Assembly (NCBI RefSeq): GCF_014649535.1
Contig: NZ_BMTF01000003.1
Coordinates: 124,001-188,000, forward strand
DNA length: 64,000 bases
DNA from: Streptomyces gelaticus
Lineage (GTDB): Bacteria; Actinomycetota; Actinomycetes; Streptomycetales; Streptomycetaceae
Direction of reading: 5' to 3'
In this document: positions 9,045 to 18,269 of the stretch, piece by piece
Layout: every line of letters begins with the position of its first letter
Numbering within the stretch: the first letter of the stretch is position 1
The notes under the pieces: model-generated
Told to the model about the DNA's origin: nothing
The model's database searches: none
The model's input: only the letters and a program-made list of their open reading frames with translations
Position numbers and translations under genes: made by a program

Positions 9045-10363
9045 CCGGCTCCGTCCGCCGGACCGGCCGTCCGGAACGCGCCCCGGACCGGGCGCCTGCG
9101 GCGCACGGGCAGGCTGATCTCCGTGACGGCCTGCTCGGGCGCGCCCAGCTCGGGCACGGCGCCCGGCACCGCTCCGGTGGTGACGGCGAGCAGCGCGGCC
9201 GGTGCGCCACCCCTGCGGCGCACCGATCCCGGCACCAGCGGGCGGCCACCGGTGTGCAGGGCGACGGCCGTGACCGGGGCCGCGACCAGCAGGGTGAGGG
9301 CGCCCAGGATCAGGCCCATGACGGGGTAGCCGGCCTGCTCGGACAGCACACTGCCGAGGACCGGCCCGCAGGCCACGCCGACGGAGGACGCCGAGCCCGC
9401 GAGGACCGCCCAGCGGCCGCGTACGTCCAGGGAGGCGGCCAGACCGATCAGGTACGACAGGACCACGGGGTAGATCGTGTTCCAGAGGATCTCGCCGGTC
9501 GCGAACCGGCCGAGGCTCCCGGCGGACGAGCTGAGCACGATGCTCGCCGCGATGATCACGGTGCCCAGACCGATCGGCACCGCCCGGCCGAGCCTGGAGC
9601 CCAGCACCCCGGCGCCCATCACCCCGAGCAGGCCCGCGCCGAGCGCGGCGGCGAACACCGCGCCGATGGTGACCTCGGAGAGCCCGACCTGGTCCACCCC
9701 GATCCGGCTGCTGACGCCCCACAGCGCGTTCTGCGCCATGGACCAGACGAGCATGCCGCCCGCGAGCACCAGACCGGAACGGCGGTGCGGCAGCCGGGAG
9801 GCGGCCGGGGCGGCGGGGCCGACGGGCACGACGCCGCCGAGCCGTGCGGTGGCCGGCCAGACGACCAGGGCGACCAGGGCGATCGAGGCGAACGGCAGCC
9901 GGTGGCCGCCGCCGAGGTGCGGGATCGTCAGATAGAGGGCGCCCGCCGTCGCGGAGACGCTGAGCAGCCCGAGCGAGGAGGTCCGGTGCGGATCGCGCTG
10001 GGCGGCGATGCCCGAGGCGGCCACCGCGGTGGCCGTGCCGGAGCCGAAACCGCCGATCACCGCGCCCAGGACCACCAGCGGCACCGACCCGGCCAGGGCG
10101 GCGCAGCCGTACCCCGCCATGGCCAGCACCAGTCCGATCCGGGCCGGCCGCCGCGGCCCGTACGTCTCGACCCGGCCCGCCAGCGCGAACCCCGCGGTCG
10201 CCGAACTCAGCAGCAGGGCGCTGCCGACCAGCCCGGACTGCGCCGTACTGAGACCGAGACAGACGGAGAGCCGCCCGACGATGGTGGGGAGCAGATAGGC
10301 GGCGAGGTAACCGGCGGTGAACACGGCGACCAGGGGCCACGCGGCGCGAGGGCGCGGGGACAT
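9008..10363 (-). CDS. MFS transporter, about 12 transmembrane segments
   Basis: Integral membrane transporter of the major facilitator superfamily, 451 aa, with alternating hydrophobic helices (for example WPLVAVFTAGYLAAYLL) and the loop-2/3 type motif AGRVETYGPRRPARIG. The substrate cannot be read from sequence; it may be a drug or metabolite exporter. The start is placed at ATG 10363 because AGGA lies 7 nt upstream. The frame remains open further upstream, and ATG 10381, without a ribosome binding site, is less likely. The tail after the last helix is long and charged. Its 3' end overlaps the deaminase gene on the other strand. Confidence 0.85.
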   Translation of the reverse strand: MSPRPRAAWPLVAVFTAGYLAAYLLPTIVGRLSVCLGLSTAQSGLVGSALLLSSATAGFALAGRVETYGPRRPARIGLVLAMAGYGCAALAGSVPLVVLGAVIGGFGSGTATAVAASGIAAQRDPHRTSSLGLLSVSATAGALYLTIPHLGGGHRLPFASIALVALVVWPATARLGGVVPVGPAAPAASRLPHRRSGLVLAGGMLVWSMAQNALWGVSSRIGVDQVGLSEVTIGAVFAAALGAGLLGVMGAGVLGSRLGRAVPIGLGTVIIAASIVLSSSAGSLGRFATGEILWNTIYPVVLSYLIGLAASLDVRGRWAVLAGSASSVGVACGPVLGSVLSEQAGYPVMGLILGALTLLVAAPVTAVALHTGGRPLVPGSVRRRGGAPAALLAVTTGAVPGAVPELGAPEQAVTEISLPVRRRRPVRGAFRTAGPADGAGQSNAYASTSAR

Positions 10364-10703
10364 GGGCGTTCCTGAAGACATGCCGGTGTACGGCAGGGAA
10401 GGCAGGGGAGGGCAATGCGGGAAATACGGGAAGGTCGGGCCACTCGTCGGCAACCGTCGCCGAAGGGGCTCGCGGGCCAATTTGTATCAACCGCGGCCAG
10501 TTGACCGAAAGGCACCCTCGTGTGATCTGGATCACTTGTGCGTTTACACTCTGGGAGTGCGGGTAGCAGCGCATGTTTATGCAGGTCAGCGACTGGATGA
10601 GAGGCGCCGCGACGAGCCCTCCGGGCGCCGACGGCGCGCACCCGCCGGTTGCGGCGGTGAATCGGGCACACTGGCCGGATCTGCCACGACCGGGGAGTGC
10701 AAG
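10364..10703. other. Divergent intergenic region between MFS gene and sugar kinase
   Basis: 340 bp without a convincing gene. It is less GC-rich around 10480-10580 and must hold both divergent promoters. The symmetric TGATCTGGATCAC sequence near 10523-10535 and nearby TTGACC (about 10501) could be operator and -35 elements for the kinase, but I cannot assign a convincing -10. The kinase start has the ribosome binding site GGGGAG just upstream. Confidence 0.5.
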
Positions 10704-11828
10704 GTGAGCACGGACATTCCAGGTATCGACCCACTGGACGGGCTGCGCGCCCCGCAGGACCCGGACTGCGACGTCTTCCTGACCGGCACGGTCTTCCTCG
10801 ACATCATCTTCACCGGCCTGGACAGCGCCCCGGTGCGCGGCACCGAGTCCTGGGCGCGCGGCATGGGCTCCAGCCCCGGCGGCGTCGCCAACATGGCCAC
10901 CGCCCTGGCGAGACTGGGGCTGCACACCTCGCTGGCCGCGGCCTTCGGCGACGACCACTACGGGGAGTACTGCTGGGACGCCCTGGAGCAGGGCGAGGGC
11001 ATCGACCTGTCCATGTCGCACACCGTCCCCGGCTGGCACTCGCCGGTGACCGTCTCGATGGCGTACGAGGGCGAGCGGACGATGGTCTCGCACGGCCACG
11101 AGGCCCCCGGCCCCGAGGGCGCCCACGGCGCCGCCCTCCCCGCCGGGGAGCCGTGCTTCCCGCGCTGCCCGCCCCGCGCCCGCGCCGCCGTCGCCTCGCT
11201 CGCCCCGGGCCGCACCGAACCGTGGGTCGCCACCGCGGCCCGCAACGGCGCCCGGATCTTCGCCGACACGGGCTGGGACGACACGGGCCGCTGGGACCTG
11301 GACGCCCTCGCCGATCTGGAGCACTGCCAGGCCTTCCTCCCCAACGCCGAGGAGGCGATGCGCTACACCCGCACCGACTGCCCCCGTGCCGCCGCCCACG
11401 CCCTGGCCGAGCGGGTACCCCTCGCCGTGGTCACCCTGGGCGCGGAGGGCGCGTACGCGGTGGACTCGGCGACCGGGGAGAGCGCCGAGGTGCCCGCGAT
11501 CGAGGTCGAGGCGCTCGACCCCACCGGTGCGGGCGACGTCTTCGTCGCCGGTTTCGTCACGGGCACCCTGGCGGGCTGGCCGCTGGCCGACCGGCTGGCC
11601 TTCGCCGGGCTGACCGCGGCGCTCTCGGTCCAGGAGTTCGGCGGATCGCTGTCGGCGCCGGGGTGGGCGGAGATCGCCGCCTGGTGGCAGCAGATCCGTA
11701 CCCTCGCCGACCAGGACCCGGCCGCGCTCCAGCGGTACGCCTTTCTGGAGGAACTGCTGCCCGCCGCGGCGCGGCCCTGGCCGTTGCGCCGCGCGGTCCC
11801 GACGATCGGCTTCCGGCGTCCCGCCTGA
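10704..11828 (+). CDS. PfkB family carbohydrate or nucleoside kinase
   Basis: Ribokinase-fold kinase, 374 aa from GTG 10704, which has GGGGAG about 7 nt upstream; the open frame extends further upstream but is not gene-like. The PfkB signature DPTGAGDVFVAG is present with the catalytic base at Asp278, and the N-terminal substrate-binding motif is SSPGGVANMATALARLG. A stretch rich in Ala, Pro and Gly (about residues 140-175) looks inserted compared with compact family members. The phosphorylated substrate is not evident. The divergent MFS gene could carry that substrate, but this is an inference from position alone. Confidence 0.85.
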   Translation: MSTDIPGIDPLDGLRAPQDPDCDVFLTGTVFLDIIFTGLDSAPVRGTESWARGMGSSPGGVANMATALARLGLHTSLAAAFGDDHYGEYCWDALEQGEGIDLSMSHTVPGWHSPVTVSMAYEGERTMVSHGHEAPGPEGAHGAALPAGEPCFPRCPPRARAAVASLAPGRTEPWVATAARNGARIFADTGWDDTGRWDLDALADLEHCQAFLPNAEEAMRYTRTDCPRAAAHALAERVPLAVVTLGAEGAYAVDSATGESAEVPAIEVEALDPTGAGDVFVAGFVTGTLAGWPLADRLAFAGLTAALSVQEFGGSLSAPGWAEIAAWWQQIRTLADQDPAALQRYAFLEELLPAAARPWPLRRAVPTIGFRRPA

Positions 11829-11970
11829 CGACCGGGTGCGCCTGTTCGTGAGCGTGTGCGAAAAAGCCCTCGGTGTTGCCGGTGCGGAGTCGTAGGCTTG
11901 TAAATCCGAGAGGTTGTCGATCGGCGAGAACCTTGCAACGGGAGGTATGTGCAGGCCACAGAGCCGGCCC

Positions 11971-13002
<1,032 letters not shown>

Positions 13003-13011
13003 CAGCGCACC

Positions 13012-13509
13012 ATGTCGATCGACGTCAACAACGAGTCCGGAACCGAGGTCGACGAGCAGGCGATCCTCGACATCGCCCGCTACGCACTCGCGAGGATGCG
13101 GATCCACCCGCTCTCCGAGCTCTCGGTGATCGTGGTGGACACCGACGCCATGGAACAGCTCCACATCCAGTGGATGGACCTTCCGGGCCCGACCGATGTC
13201 ATGTCCTTCCCGATGGACGAGCTGCGTCCGCCGGCCAAGGACGACGAGGAGCCCCCGCAGGGGCTCCTCGGTGACATCGTGCTCTGCCCGGAGGTCGCCC
13301 AGAAACAGGGCGAGGAAGCGGCGACCCGGCACTCCATGGACGAGGAGCTCCAGCTCCTCACCGTCCACGGAGTGCTGCACCTGCTCGGGTACGACCACGA
13401 GGAGCCGGACGAGAAGGCCGAGATGTTCGGCCTCCAGGCCGCGATCGTCGACGGCTGGCGCGCCGAGCACGGCCTGACCGGCCCCTCGCCCGCCCCCACC
13501 GTCTCGTGA
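13012..13509 (+). CDS. ybeY: Endoribonuclease YbeY (rRNA maturation factor)
   Basis: Zinc-dependent single-strand endoribonuclease needed for 16S rRNA 3' processing and 70S ribosome quality control. The UPF0054 signature [11 protein letters not shown] gives the three zinc ligands His119, His123 and His129. The 165-aa length is normal, with a short Pro-rich tail. It sits in the conserved phoH-ybeY-CBS/CorC-era neighbourhood. The start ATG follows phoH by 9 nt, and its stop overlaps the GTG of the next gene (GTGA). Confidence 0.95.
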   Translation: MSIDVNNESGTEVDEQAILDIARYALARMRIHPLSELSVIVVDTDAMEQLHIQWMDLPGPTDVMSFPMDELRPPAKDDEEPPQGLLGDIVLCPEVAQKQGEEAATRHSMDEELQLLTVHGVLHLLGYDHEEPDEKAEMFGLQAAIVDGWRAEHGLTGPSPAPTVS

Positions 13510-14798
13510 GCGTTCCTTTCGTCCTGGGTGCCGTTCTGCTGGTCGTCCTCGGCTGGCTCGCGGCCTGCGCGGAGGCGGGCATCGCCCGGGTCTCCAGCTT
13601 CCGGGCCGCCGAGGCGGTCCGCTCCGGGCGGCGCGGCAGCGGGAAGCTGGAACAGGTCGCGGCGGACCCGACCCGCTATCTCAACGTCGCCCTGCTGGTG
13701 CGGGTCGCCTGCGAGATGTCGGCCGCGGTGCTCGTCACGTACGGCTGCCTGAAGGAGTTCCCGCGGACCTGGGAGGCGCTGGCCGTCGCCATGGGCGTGA
13801 TGGTCCTCGTCTCCTATGTCGCCATCGGCGTGTCGCCGCGCACCATCGGCCGCCAGCACCCGCTGCACACGGCCACCGCCGCGGCGTACGTGCTGCTGCC
13901 GCTGGCCCGCGTCATGGGCCCGATCCCGCAGCTGCTGATCCTGATCGGCAACGCGGTCACCCCGGGCAAGGGCTTCCGCAAGGGGCCGTTCGCCAGCGAG
14001 GCCGAACTGCGCGCGATGGTCGACCTCGCCGAGGCGGAGTCGCTGATCGAGGACGAGGAGCGCCGCATGGTGCACTCCGTCTTCGAGCTCGGCGACACGC
14101 TGGTGCGCGAGGTCATGGTGCCGCGGACGGACCTGGTCTGCATCGAGCGCTACAAGACGATCCGGCAGGCGCTCACCCTGGCCCTGCGCTCCGGTTTCTC
14201 GCGGATCCCGGTCACCGGGGAGAACGAGGACGACATCGTCGGCATCGTGTATCTCAAGGACCTGGTCCGCAAGACCCACATCAACCGCGAGTCGGAGGCC
14301 GACCCGGTCTCCACCGCGATGCGCCCGGCGGCCTTCGTGCCCGACACCAAGAACGCCGGTGACCTGCTGCGCGAGATGCAGCAGGAACGCAGCCACGTCG
14401 CCGTCGTGATCGACGAGTACGGCGGCACGGCGGGCATCGTCACCATCGAGGACATCCTCGAGGAGATCGTCGGCGAGATCACCGACGAGTACGACCGCGA
14501 GCTCCCGCCCGTCACGGAGCTGGGGAACGACTGCTACCGGGTGACCGCGCGCCTCGACATCGGCGACCTCGGGGAGCTGTTCGGCTTCGACGAGTACGAC
14601 GACGAGGACGTGGAGACCGTCGGCGGACTGCTGGCCAAGGCGCTGGGGCGGGTCCCGATCGCCGGGGCGTCGGCCGTCGTCGACCTGCCGGACGGCCGTC
14701 GGCTGCGGCTGACCGCGGAGTCCCCGGCGGGCCGCCGCAACAAGATCGTCACGGTGCTGGTCGAGCCCGTGGCGCCGCAGGGGGAGGACGAGGGGTGA
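13506..14798 (+). CDS. Hemolysin/CorC-CNNM family membrane protein
   Basis: 430-aa protein with an N-terminal DUF21 transmembrane domain (hydrophobic from residue 4, including [26 protein letters not shown] split over two helices), a pair of CBS domains (about 200-320, [12 protein letters not shown] and [20 protein letters not shown]) and a C-terminal CorC/HlyC transporter-associated domain. Family members bind adenine nucleotides at the CBS pair and are linked to magnesium or cobalt efflux; the hemolysin name is historical. The GTG start overlaps the ybeY stop by 4 nt, and its end overlaps mmcQ by 4 nt, so expression is coupled. Confidence 0.92.
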   Translation: MSVPFVLGAVLLVVLGWLAACAEAGIARVSSFRAAEAVRSGRRGSGKLEQVAADPTRYLNVALLVRVACEMSAAVLVTYGCLKEFPRTWEALAVAMGVMVLVSYVAIGVSPRTIGRQHPLHTATAAAYVLLPLARVMGPIPQLLILIGNAVTPGKGFRKGPFASEAELRAMVDLAEAESLIEDEERRMVHSVFELGDTLVREVMVPRTDLVCIERYKTIRQALTLALRSGFSRIPVTGENEDDIVGIVYLKDLVRKTHINRESEADPVSTAMRPAAFVPDTKNAGDLLREMQQERSHVAVVIDEYGGTAGIVTIEDILEEIVGEITDEYDRELPPVTELGNDCYRVTARLDIGDLGELFGFDEYDDEDVETVGGLLAKALGRVPIAGASAVVDLPDGRRLRLTAESPAGRRNKIVTVLVEPVAPQGEDEG

Positions 14799-15148
14799 CC
14801 CCGCAGCAGCTGAGGGCGTTCTGCCTGGAGTTCGACGCGAGCGCCGAGGAGTTCCCGTTCGGCCCCGAGACCTCCGTCTTCAAGGTGCTCGGCAAGATGT
14901 TCGCGCTCAGCGCGCTGGACGCCCGGCCGCTGACGGTGAACCTGAAGTGCGACCCGGACGAGGCGGTGCGGCTGCGGGAGAAGTACGACGCGGTGGTGCC
15001 GGGCTGGCACATGAACAAACGGCACTGGAACACGGTGACGGTGTCCGGGGTGCCGGACCGGGTGCTCCGCGAGCTGATCGAGGACTCCTACGACCTGGTG
15101 GTGGCGGGGCTGCCGAAGGCGGACCGGCTGCGGCTCGACCGGCCGTAG
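14795..15148 (+). CDS. MmcQ/YjbR family DNA-binding-like protein
   Basis: 117-aa CyaY-like fold protein of the MmcQ/YjbR family (VNLKCDPDEAVRLREKYDAVVPGWHMNKRHWNTV). The family is widespread and mostly uncharacterised; the DNA-binding label comes from structural resemblance and one regulator report, so the role is open. The GTG start overlaps the preceding stop by 4 nt. It appears to be the last gene of the phoH-ybeY-corC transcript, because the next gene has its own promoter-like element. Confidence 0.88.
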   Translation: MTPQQLRAFCLEFDASAEEFPFGPETSVFKVLGKMFALSALDARPLTVNLKCDPDEAVRLREKYDAVVPGWHMNKRHWNTVTVSGVPDRVLRELIEDSYDLVVAGLPKADRLRLDRP

Positions 15149-15213
15149 GGCCTCTCCGGCGGATCAGGGCCGAACAGGCCCTGGGTGGTGCGCGGGCCGG
15201 CGCGCCCGGTTCG

Positions 15214-15225
15214 TATGCTCGGCAC
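15214..15225 (+). promoter_or_regulatory. Candidate -10 for the deaminase-like gene
   Basis: TATGCT (15214-15219) ends 6 nt before ATG 15226 and no Shine-Dalgarno is present, so a leaderless mRNA is likely. Confidence 0.5.
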
Positions 15226-15579
15226 ATGACTGACAGCACCGACCTCGGCGCCGAGGACCGCAAGATCGTCACGCTGGCGCGCAGCGCCCGCGCCCGCAAC
15301 GGCGTGCCGGAGGGCGCGGCCGTACGGGACGAGACCGGGCGTACGTATGTCGCGGGCACCGTACGGCTGGAGTCGCTGAAGCTCAGCGCGCTGCAGACCG
15401 CCGTGGCGATGGCCGTGGCCAGCGGGGCCACCTCCCTGGAGGCGGCCGCGGTGGTCTCCGAGGCCGAGACGCCGTCGGACGAGGACCGTGCCGCGGTACG
15501 GGACCTGGGCGGCCCGGACACCCCCGTACTGCTCGCCGGACCCGACGGCACACTGCGGGTCAGCGTGACGGCGGGCTGA
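15226..15579 (+). CDS. Cytidine deaminase-like protein without zinc ligands
   Basis: 118-aa protein with the layout of homotetrameric cytidine deaminases: an N-terminal helix (DRKIVTLARSARARNGVPEG), a strand (GRTYVAGTVRLES), then LKLSALQTAVAMAVASGA where active enzymes have the CAE zinc motif. The second zinc motif PCxxC is also missing; TPSDEDRAAVRDLG occupies that place. It is therefore probably catalytically inactive, at least as a zinc hydrolase. Position just before the cell-envelope genes and era is, from memory, kept in Streptomyces, which argues against random decay. The role is unknown. A strong terminator follows. Confidence 0.82.
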   Translation: MTDSTDLGAEDRKIVTLARSARARNGVPEGAAVRDETGRTYVAGTVRLESLKLSALQTAVAMAVASGATSLEAAAVVSEAETPSDEDRAAVRDLGGPDTPVLLAGPDGTLRVSVTAG

Positions 15580-15604
15580 CACCGGCACGACCGCACACCG
15601 TGCA

Positions 15605-15638
15605 CGAACGCCCCGCACCGACCGGTGCGGGGCGTTCG
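15605..15638 (+). terminator. Strong hairpin terminator after the deaminase-like gene
   Basis: Perfect 15-bp arms (15605-15619 and 15624-15638) with a GACC tetraloop, 25 nt after the stop. There is no T-run, as is common in Streptomyces. Confidence 0.85.
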
Positions 15639-15664
15639 CATGCCGGGCGCGGGCAGCACGGATC

Positions 15665-15689
15665 TTGACAGCATCTGATGGGTCATCAG
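15665..15689 (+). promoter_or_regulatory. -35-like TTGACA overlapping a dyad (operator candidate)
   Basis: TTGACA at 15665-15670 is followed 4 nt later by the perfect dyad CTGATG-GGT-CATCAG (15675-15689), which would lie in the promoter spacer. No clear -10 is visible. It probably drives the WxL-like and DUF916-like genes. Confidence 0.55.
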
Positions 15690-15704
15690 CCGATGTGTTC
15701 CGCT

Positions 15705-15740
15705 CCCATTGACTTCTTCGGGGCCGGAGCCGTCAATGGG
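15705..15740 (+). repeat. 9-bp inverted repeat in the leader of the WxL-like gene
   Basis: CCCATTGAC (15705-15713) and GTCAATGGG (15732-15740) flank an 18-nt loop. A further GGCGCGG/CCGCGCC pair (15749-15755, 15763-15769) lies just before the ribosome binding site AGGAGG. These could fold the 5' leader. Confidence 0.55.
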
Positions 15741-15790
15741 CCCCCGTCGGCGCGGAGAGCCGCCGCGCCGCATCCGCAGGAGGGGGCTCC

Positions 15791-17170
15791 ATGCGCCAGT
15801 CCGTCCGAAGTATCAGCATGCGAAGATCCGGTGCCCGAAGACGGCGTGCGCCGGGCCGTCGCTGGGCCGCCGCGCTGGGCGTCGGCGCGCTCGTCCTGGC
15901 CGGGGGAGGGGGACTCGCGGGCCCCGCGCAGGCCATGGCCACCGCCTCGGTGCCGGTGGACTTCCCCACCCACTGCATCCCGCCGGCCATCGCGGGCATC
16001 CCGCCGATCGACGGGCCCACGAAGGCCGAGATCACCGTCGACAACGCCGCCCCGAAGGTGGGCGACACGGTCACGGTCACGTACACCGTCGTCGAGCCGG
16101 CCGCCGGGAACCCGGTCGACCTGGCGCTGCCCGCCGACATCATGACGCCGACCGGGAAGGTCACCGTCGGCGGTGCGCAGAGCGCGAGCGTCACCGTCGC
16201 GGGCCCGAAGAAGAACGACCCGGTCCCCGGCAAGGGTGCCTTCCCGTCGTTCTCGATGACCGGCACCTTCACGGTCACCGCACCCGGACAGATCACGCTC
16301 TCGCCCGGCGACTACAACATCCACACCAGCTACATCATGGAGCTGGACACCCCCTGCACGGTGACGGACCCGCCCGCTCCCGTCTCCGAGACGATCATCG
16401 CGACGGACGAGGGCGGCCAGGTCAACGAGCGTGCCATCCAGCTCGGCGCCGCGTCGGGCAGGGCGGGCGACGCGGTCACCGTCACCGGGTCGAAGTTCAC
16501 TCCCGGCGCGGACATCACCCTCGCTGGCCGGGCCGGTGACGCAGCGACCGCCGACACGGCCACCGCCAAGGCCGACGGCTCCGGCAACTTCAGCGGTCGG
16601 CTCACCGTCGACGATCCGGCGACCACCGGCATCGTCGCCTACGAGGGCGGCAGCTGGGACCCGGCCAGGGGCGCCGGACCGCAGTCCTACACCGTCACCG
16701 GTGGCGGCGGGATCCCGGACGGCAGCCAGCGGCTCAACACCTCCATCGAGGCGGGCACGCTCTCCATGGTCCAGGCCGGGGACGCCGTCGAGATGTCGGC
16801 AGTCGACTTCGGCCGCGGCGGCGCCTCCCGGGGCTCCCTGCAGACGGTCACGGTCGAGGACTTCCGCGGTGGCCCCGCGGGCTGGTCCCTGACCGGAAAG
16901 GTCACCGACTTCAAGGGCCCCGGCGGCACGACGATCGGCGCCTCCGCACTCGCCTGGACCCCGGTCTGCGCGACGAAGCCCGGCAGCCCGAGCACCTGCG
17001 CGGCGGGTTCCGCGGGTCCGGTCGGCAGCGCGGGCGCCACCCTGGCGTCCACGCCGAACGGGACCGTCACCGGCGGCGAGTTCACCGTCGACGCCCGGCT
17101 CGCGCTGAACGTACCGGCGTACACCGCCCCCGGCGCGTACTCCGGCGTGCTCACCCTCACCCTCACCTGA
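15791..17170 (+). CDS. Secreted WxL-domain-like surface protein
   Basis: 459-aa exported protein. An Arg-rich N-terminus and hydrophobic core end in AGPAQA, a signal peptidase I site near residue 48. The mature part holds two or three Ig/beta-sandwich-like segments (ITVDNAAPKVGDTVTVTYTV; GDAVTVTGSKFTPGADI). The C-terminal 150 residues resemble a WxL domain: Trp365 in GWSLTGKVTDF is the first WxL motif, while the usual terminal second motif appears only as LTLTLT. WxL domains bind peptidoglycan in Firmicutes. AGGAGG lies 7 nt before ATG 15791. The next gene encodes a DUF916-type partner, supporting this reading. Ligand and role in Streptomyces are unknown. Confidence 0.78.
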   Translation: MRQSVRSISMRRSGARRRRAPGRRWAAALGVGALVLAGGGGLAGPAQAMATASVPVDFPTHCIPPAIAGIPPIDGPTKAEITVDNAAPKVGDTVTVTYTVVEPAAGNPVDLALPADIMTPTGKVTVGGAQSASVTVAGPKKNDPVPGKGAFPSFSMTGTFTVTAPGQITLSPGDYNIHTSYIMELDTPCTVTDPPAPVSETIIATDEGGQVNERAIQLGAASGRAGDAVTVTGSKFTPGADITLAGRAGDAATADTATAKADGSGNFSGRLTVDDPATTGIVAYEGGSWDPARGAGPQSYTVTGGGGIPDGSQRLNTSIEAGTLSMVQAGDAVEMSAVDFGRGGASRGSLQTVTVEDFRGGPAGWSLTGKVTDFKGPGGTTIGASALAWTPVCATKPGSPSTCAAGSAGPVGSAGATLASTPNGTVTGGEFTVDARLALNVPAYTAPGAYSGVLTLTLT

Positions 17171-17253
17171 CCGAGCGGTCCCGACCAGCAGGCGGACCGG
17201 GCGCGCACCCGCCCGGACCGCCCGTCCCGACCACCATCCGGGGGCTTCGCACC

Positions 17254-18198
17254 GTGCGCACCGTCTACCTGACTCTCCTGGCCGGCGCCCTCCTGCTGAT
17301 CGGCGCGCCCGCCGCCCACGCCGCGGACAACGGCAGCTGGTCGGTCTACCCGGCCACCGAACGGGCCGGCCTGCGCCCGTACTTCTACCTCTCGGCCGAC
17401 CCCGGCGCCACGCTCCACGACAAGGTCACCGTCACCAACAAGACGGACCGGCCGCAGACCTTCCGGCTGTACGCGGCCGACGCCTACAACACCGCGCGCG
17501 ACGGCGGCTTCGCCGTACGGTCCCGCGACGAGCGACAGCGCTCCGTCGGCGCCTGGGCGCGGACCGACCGCGACCGGGTCACCGTGGAGCCGCACGGCTC
17601 GGTCACCGTCCCGCTCACCATCACCGTCCCCGAGGGCGCCGAACCGGGCGACCACCCCGGCGCGCTCGTCGCACTCGACGAGCGCGTCGACCCGGCCGAC
17701 GCCGGTGCCGTCGCCGTGGGCATCCAGAAGGCGGTCGGCGCCCGGATCTACCTGCGGGTGAACGGCCCCACCATGCCCGCCATCTCCGTGGACGACATCC
17801 GGGTCGAGCACACCCGGCCGCTGGTCCCCGGCACCGGACGCAGCCGGGCCGTCATCTCGTACACGCTCCACAACCGGGGCAATGTCACCCTCAGCCCCAA
17901 GGTCGCCCTCAAGGCCGAGGGGCTCTTCGGCCGCACCCTGCTCGCCCGGGACCTGAAGCGGATCCCCTCCGAGCTGCTGCCCCGCCAGAAGGTCCGGCTG
18001 ACCGAGCAGTGGGCCGACGCGCCCCAGCTGGAATGGGGCGAGATCCGGCTGACCGCGAGCGCCCGGCAGACCCGCGAGTCAGCCTCCGTCCCGTACTTCG
18101 CCCTGCCCTGGCTGATGGCCGGGGTCCTGCTGGTGATCGTCGGCGGGGGCACGGCGATGTGGATACGGGCCCGCAGGGGCCGTGCCCGCACCGCCTGA
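17254..18198 (+). CDS. DUF916-type WxL-partner membrane protein
   Basis: 314-aa protein with a signal peptide (MRTVYLTLLAGALLLIGAPA then AHA), an N-terminal domain like DUF916/WxL-interacting protein (PYFYLSADPGATLHDKVTV; YAADAYNTARDGGFAV), a second beta-domain resembling the companion DUF3324 region (ISYTLHNRGNVTLSPKVAL), one C-terminal transmembrane helix (LPWLMAGVLLVIVGGGTAMW) and a short Arg-rich cytosolic tail. In Firmicutes such proteins occur with WxL proteins in cell-surface complexes. Here it lies 83 nt after the WxL-like gene, presumably in one operon. Start GTG 17254 gives a complete signal peptide. Confidence 0.82.
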   Translation: MRTVYLTLLAGALLLIGAPAAHAADNGSWSVYPATERAGLRPYFYLSADPGATLHDKVTVTNKTDRPQTFRLYAADAYNTARDGGFAVRSRDERQRSVGAWARTDRDRVTVEPHGSVTVPLTITVPEGAEPGDHPGALVALDERVDPADAGAVAVGIQKAVGARIYLRVNGPTMPAISVDDIRVEHTRPLVPGTGRSRAVISYTLHNRGNVTLSPKVALKAEGLFGRTLLARDLKRIPSELLPRQKVRLTEQWADAPQLEWGEIRLTASARQTRESASVPYFALPWLMAGVLLVIVGGGTAMWIRARRGRARTA

Positions 18199-18256
18199 GG
18201 CGACACCCGGCGCGCCCCGCCGCGGCCCTTGGTGCGGCGAGGCCCCCGGGATCGGG

Positions 18257-18269
18257 GACAATGGGCGTC
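18257..18269 (+). promoter_or_regulatory. Candidate -10 for leaderless era mRNA
   Basis: GACAAT (18257-18262) ends 7 nt before ATG 18270. The same GACAAT element precedes recO and dusB at nearly the same distance. Confidence 0.5.

Noticed and set aside
10317..10703. N-terminal extension of the PfkB kinase by 129 codons
   Set aside because: The stretch covers the divergent MFS start and its promoter, has no similarity to kinases, and a good ribosome binding site precedes GTG 10704.
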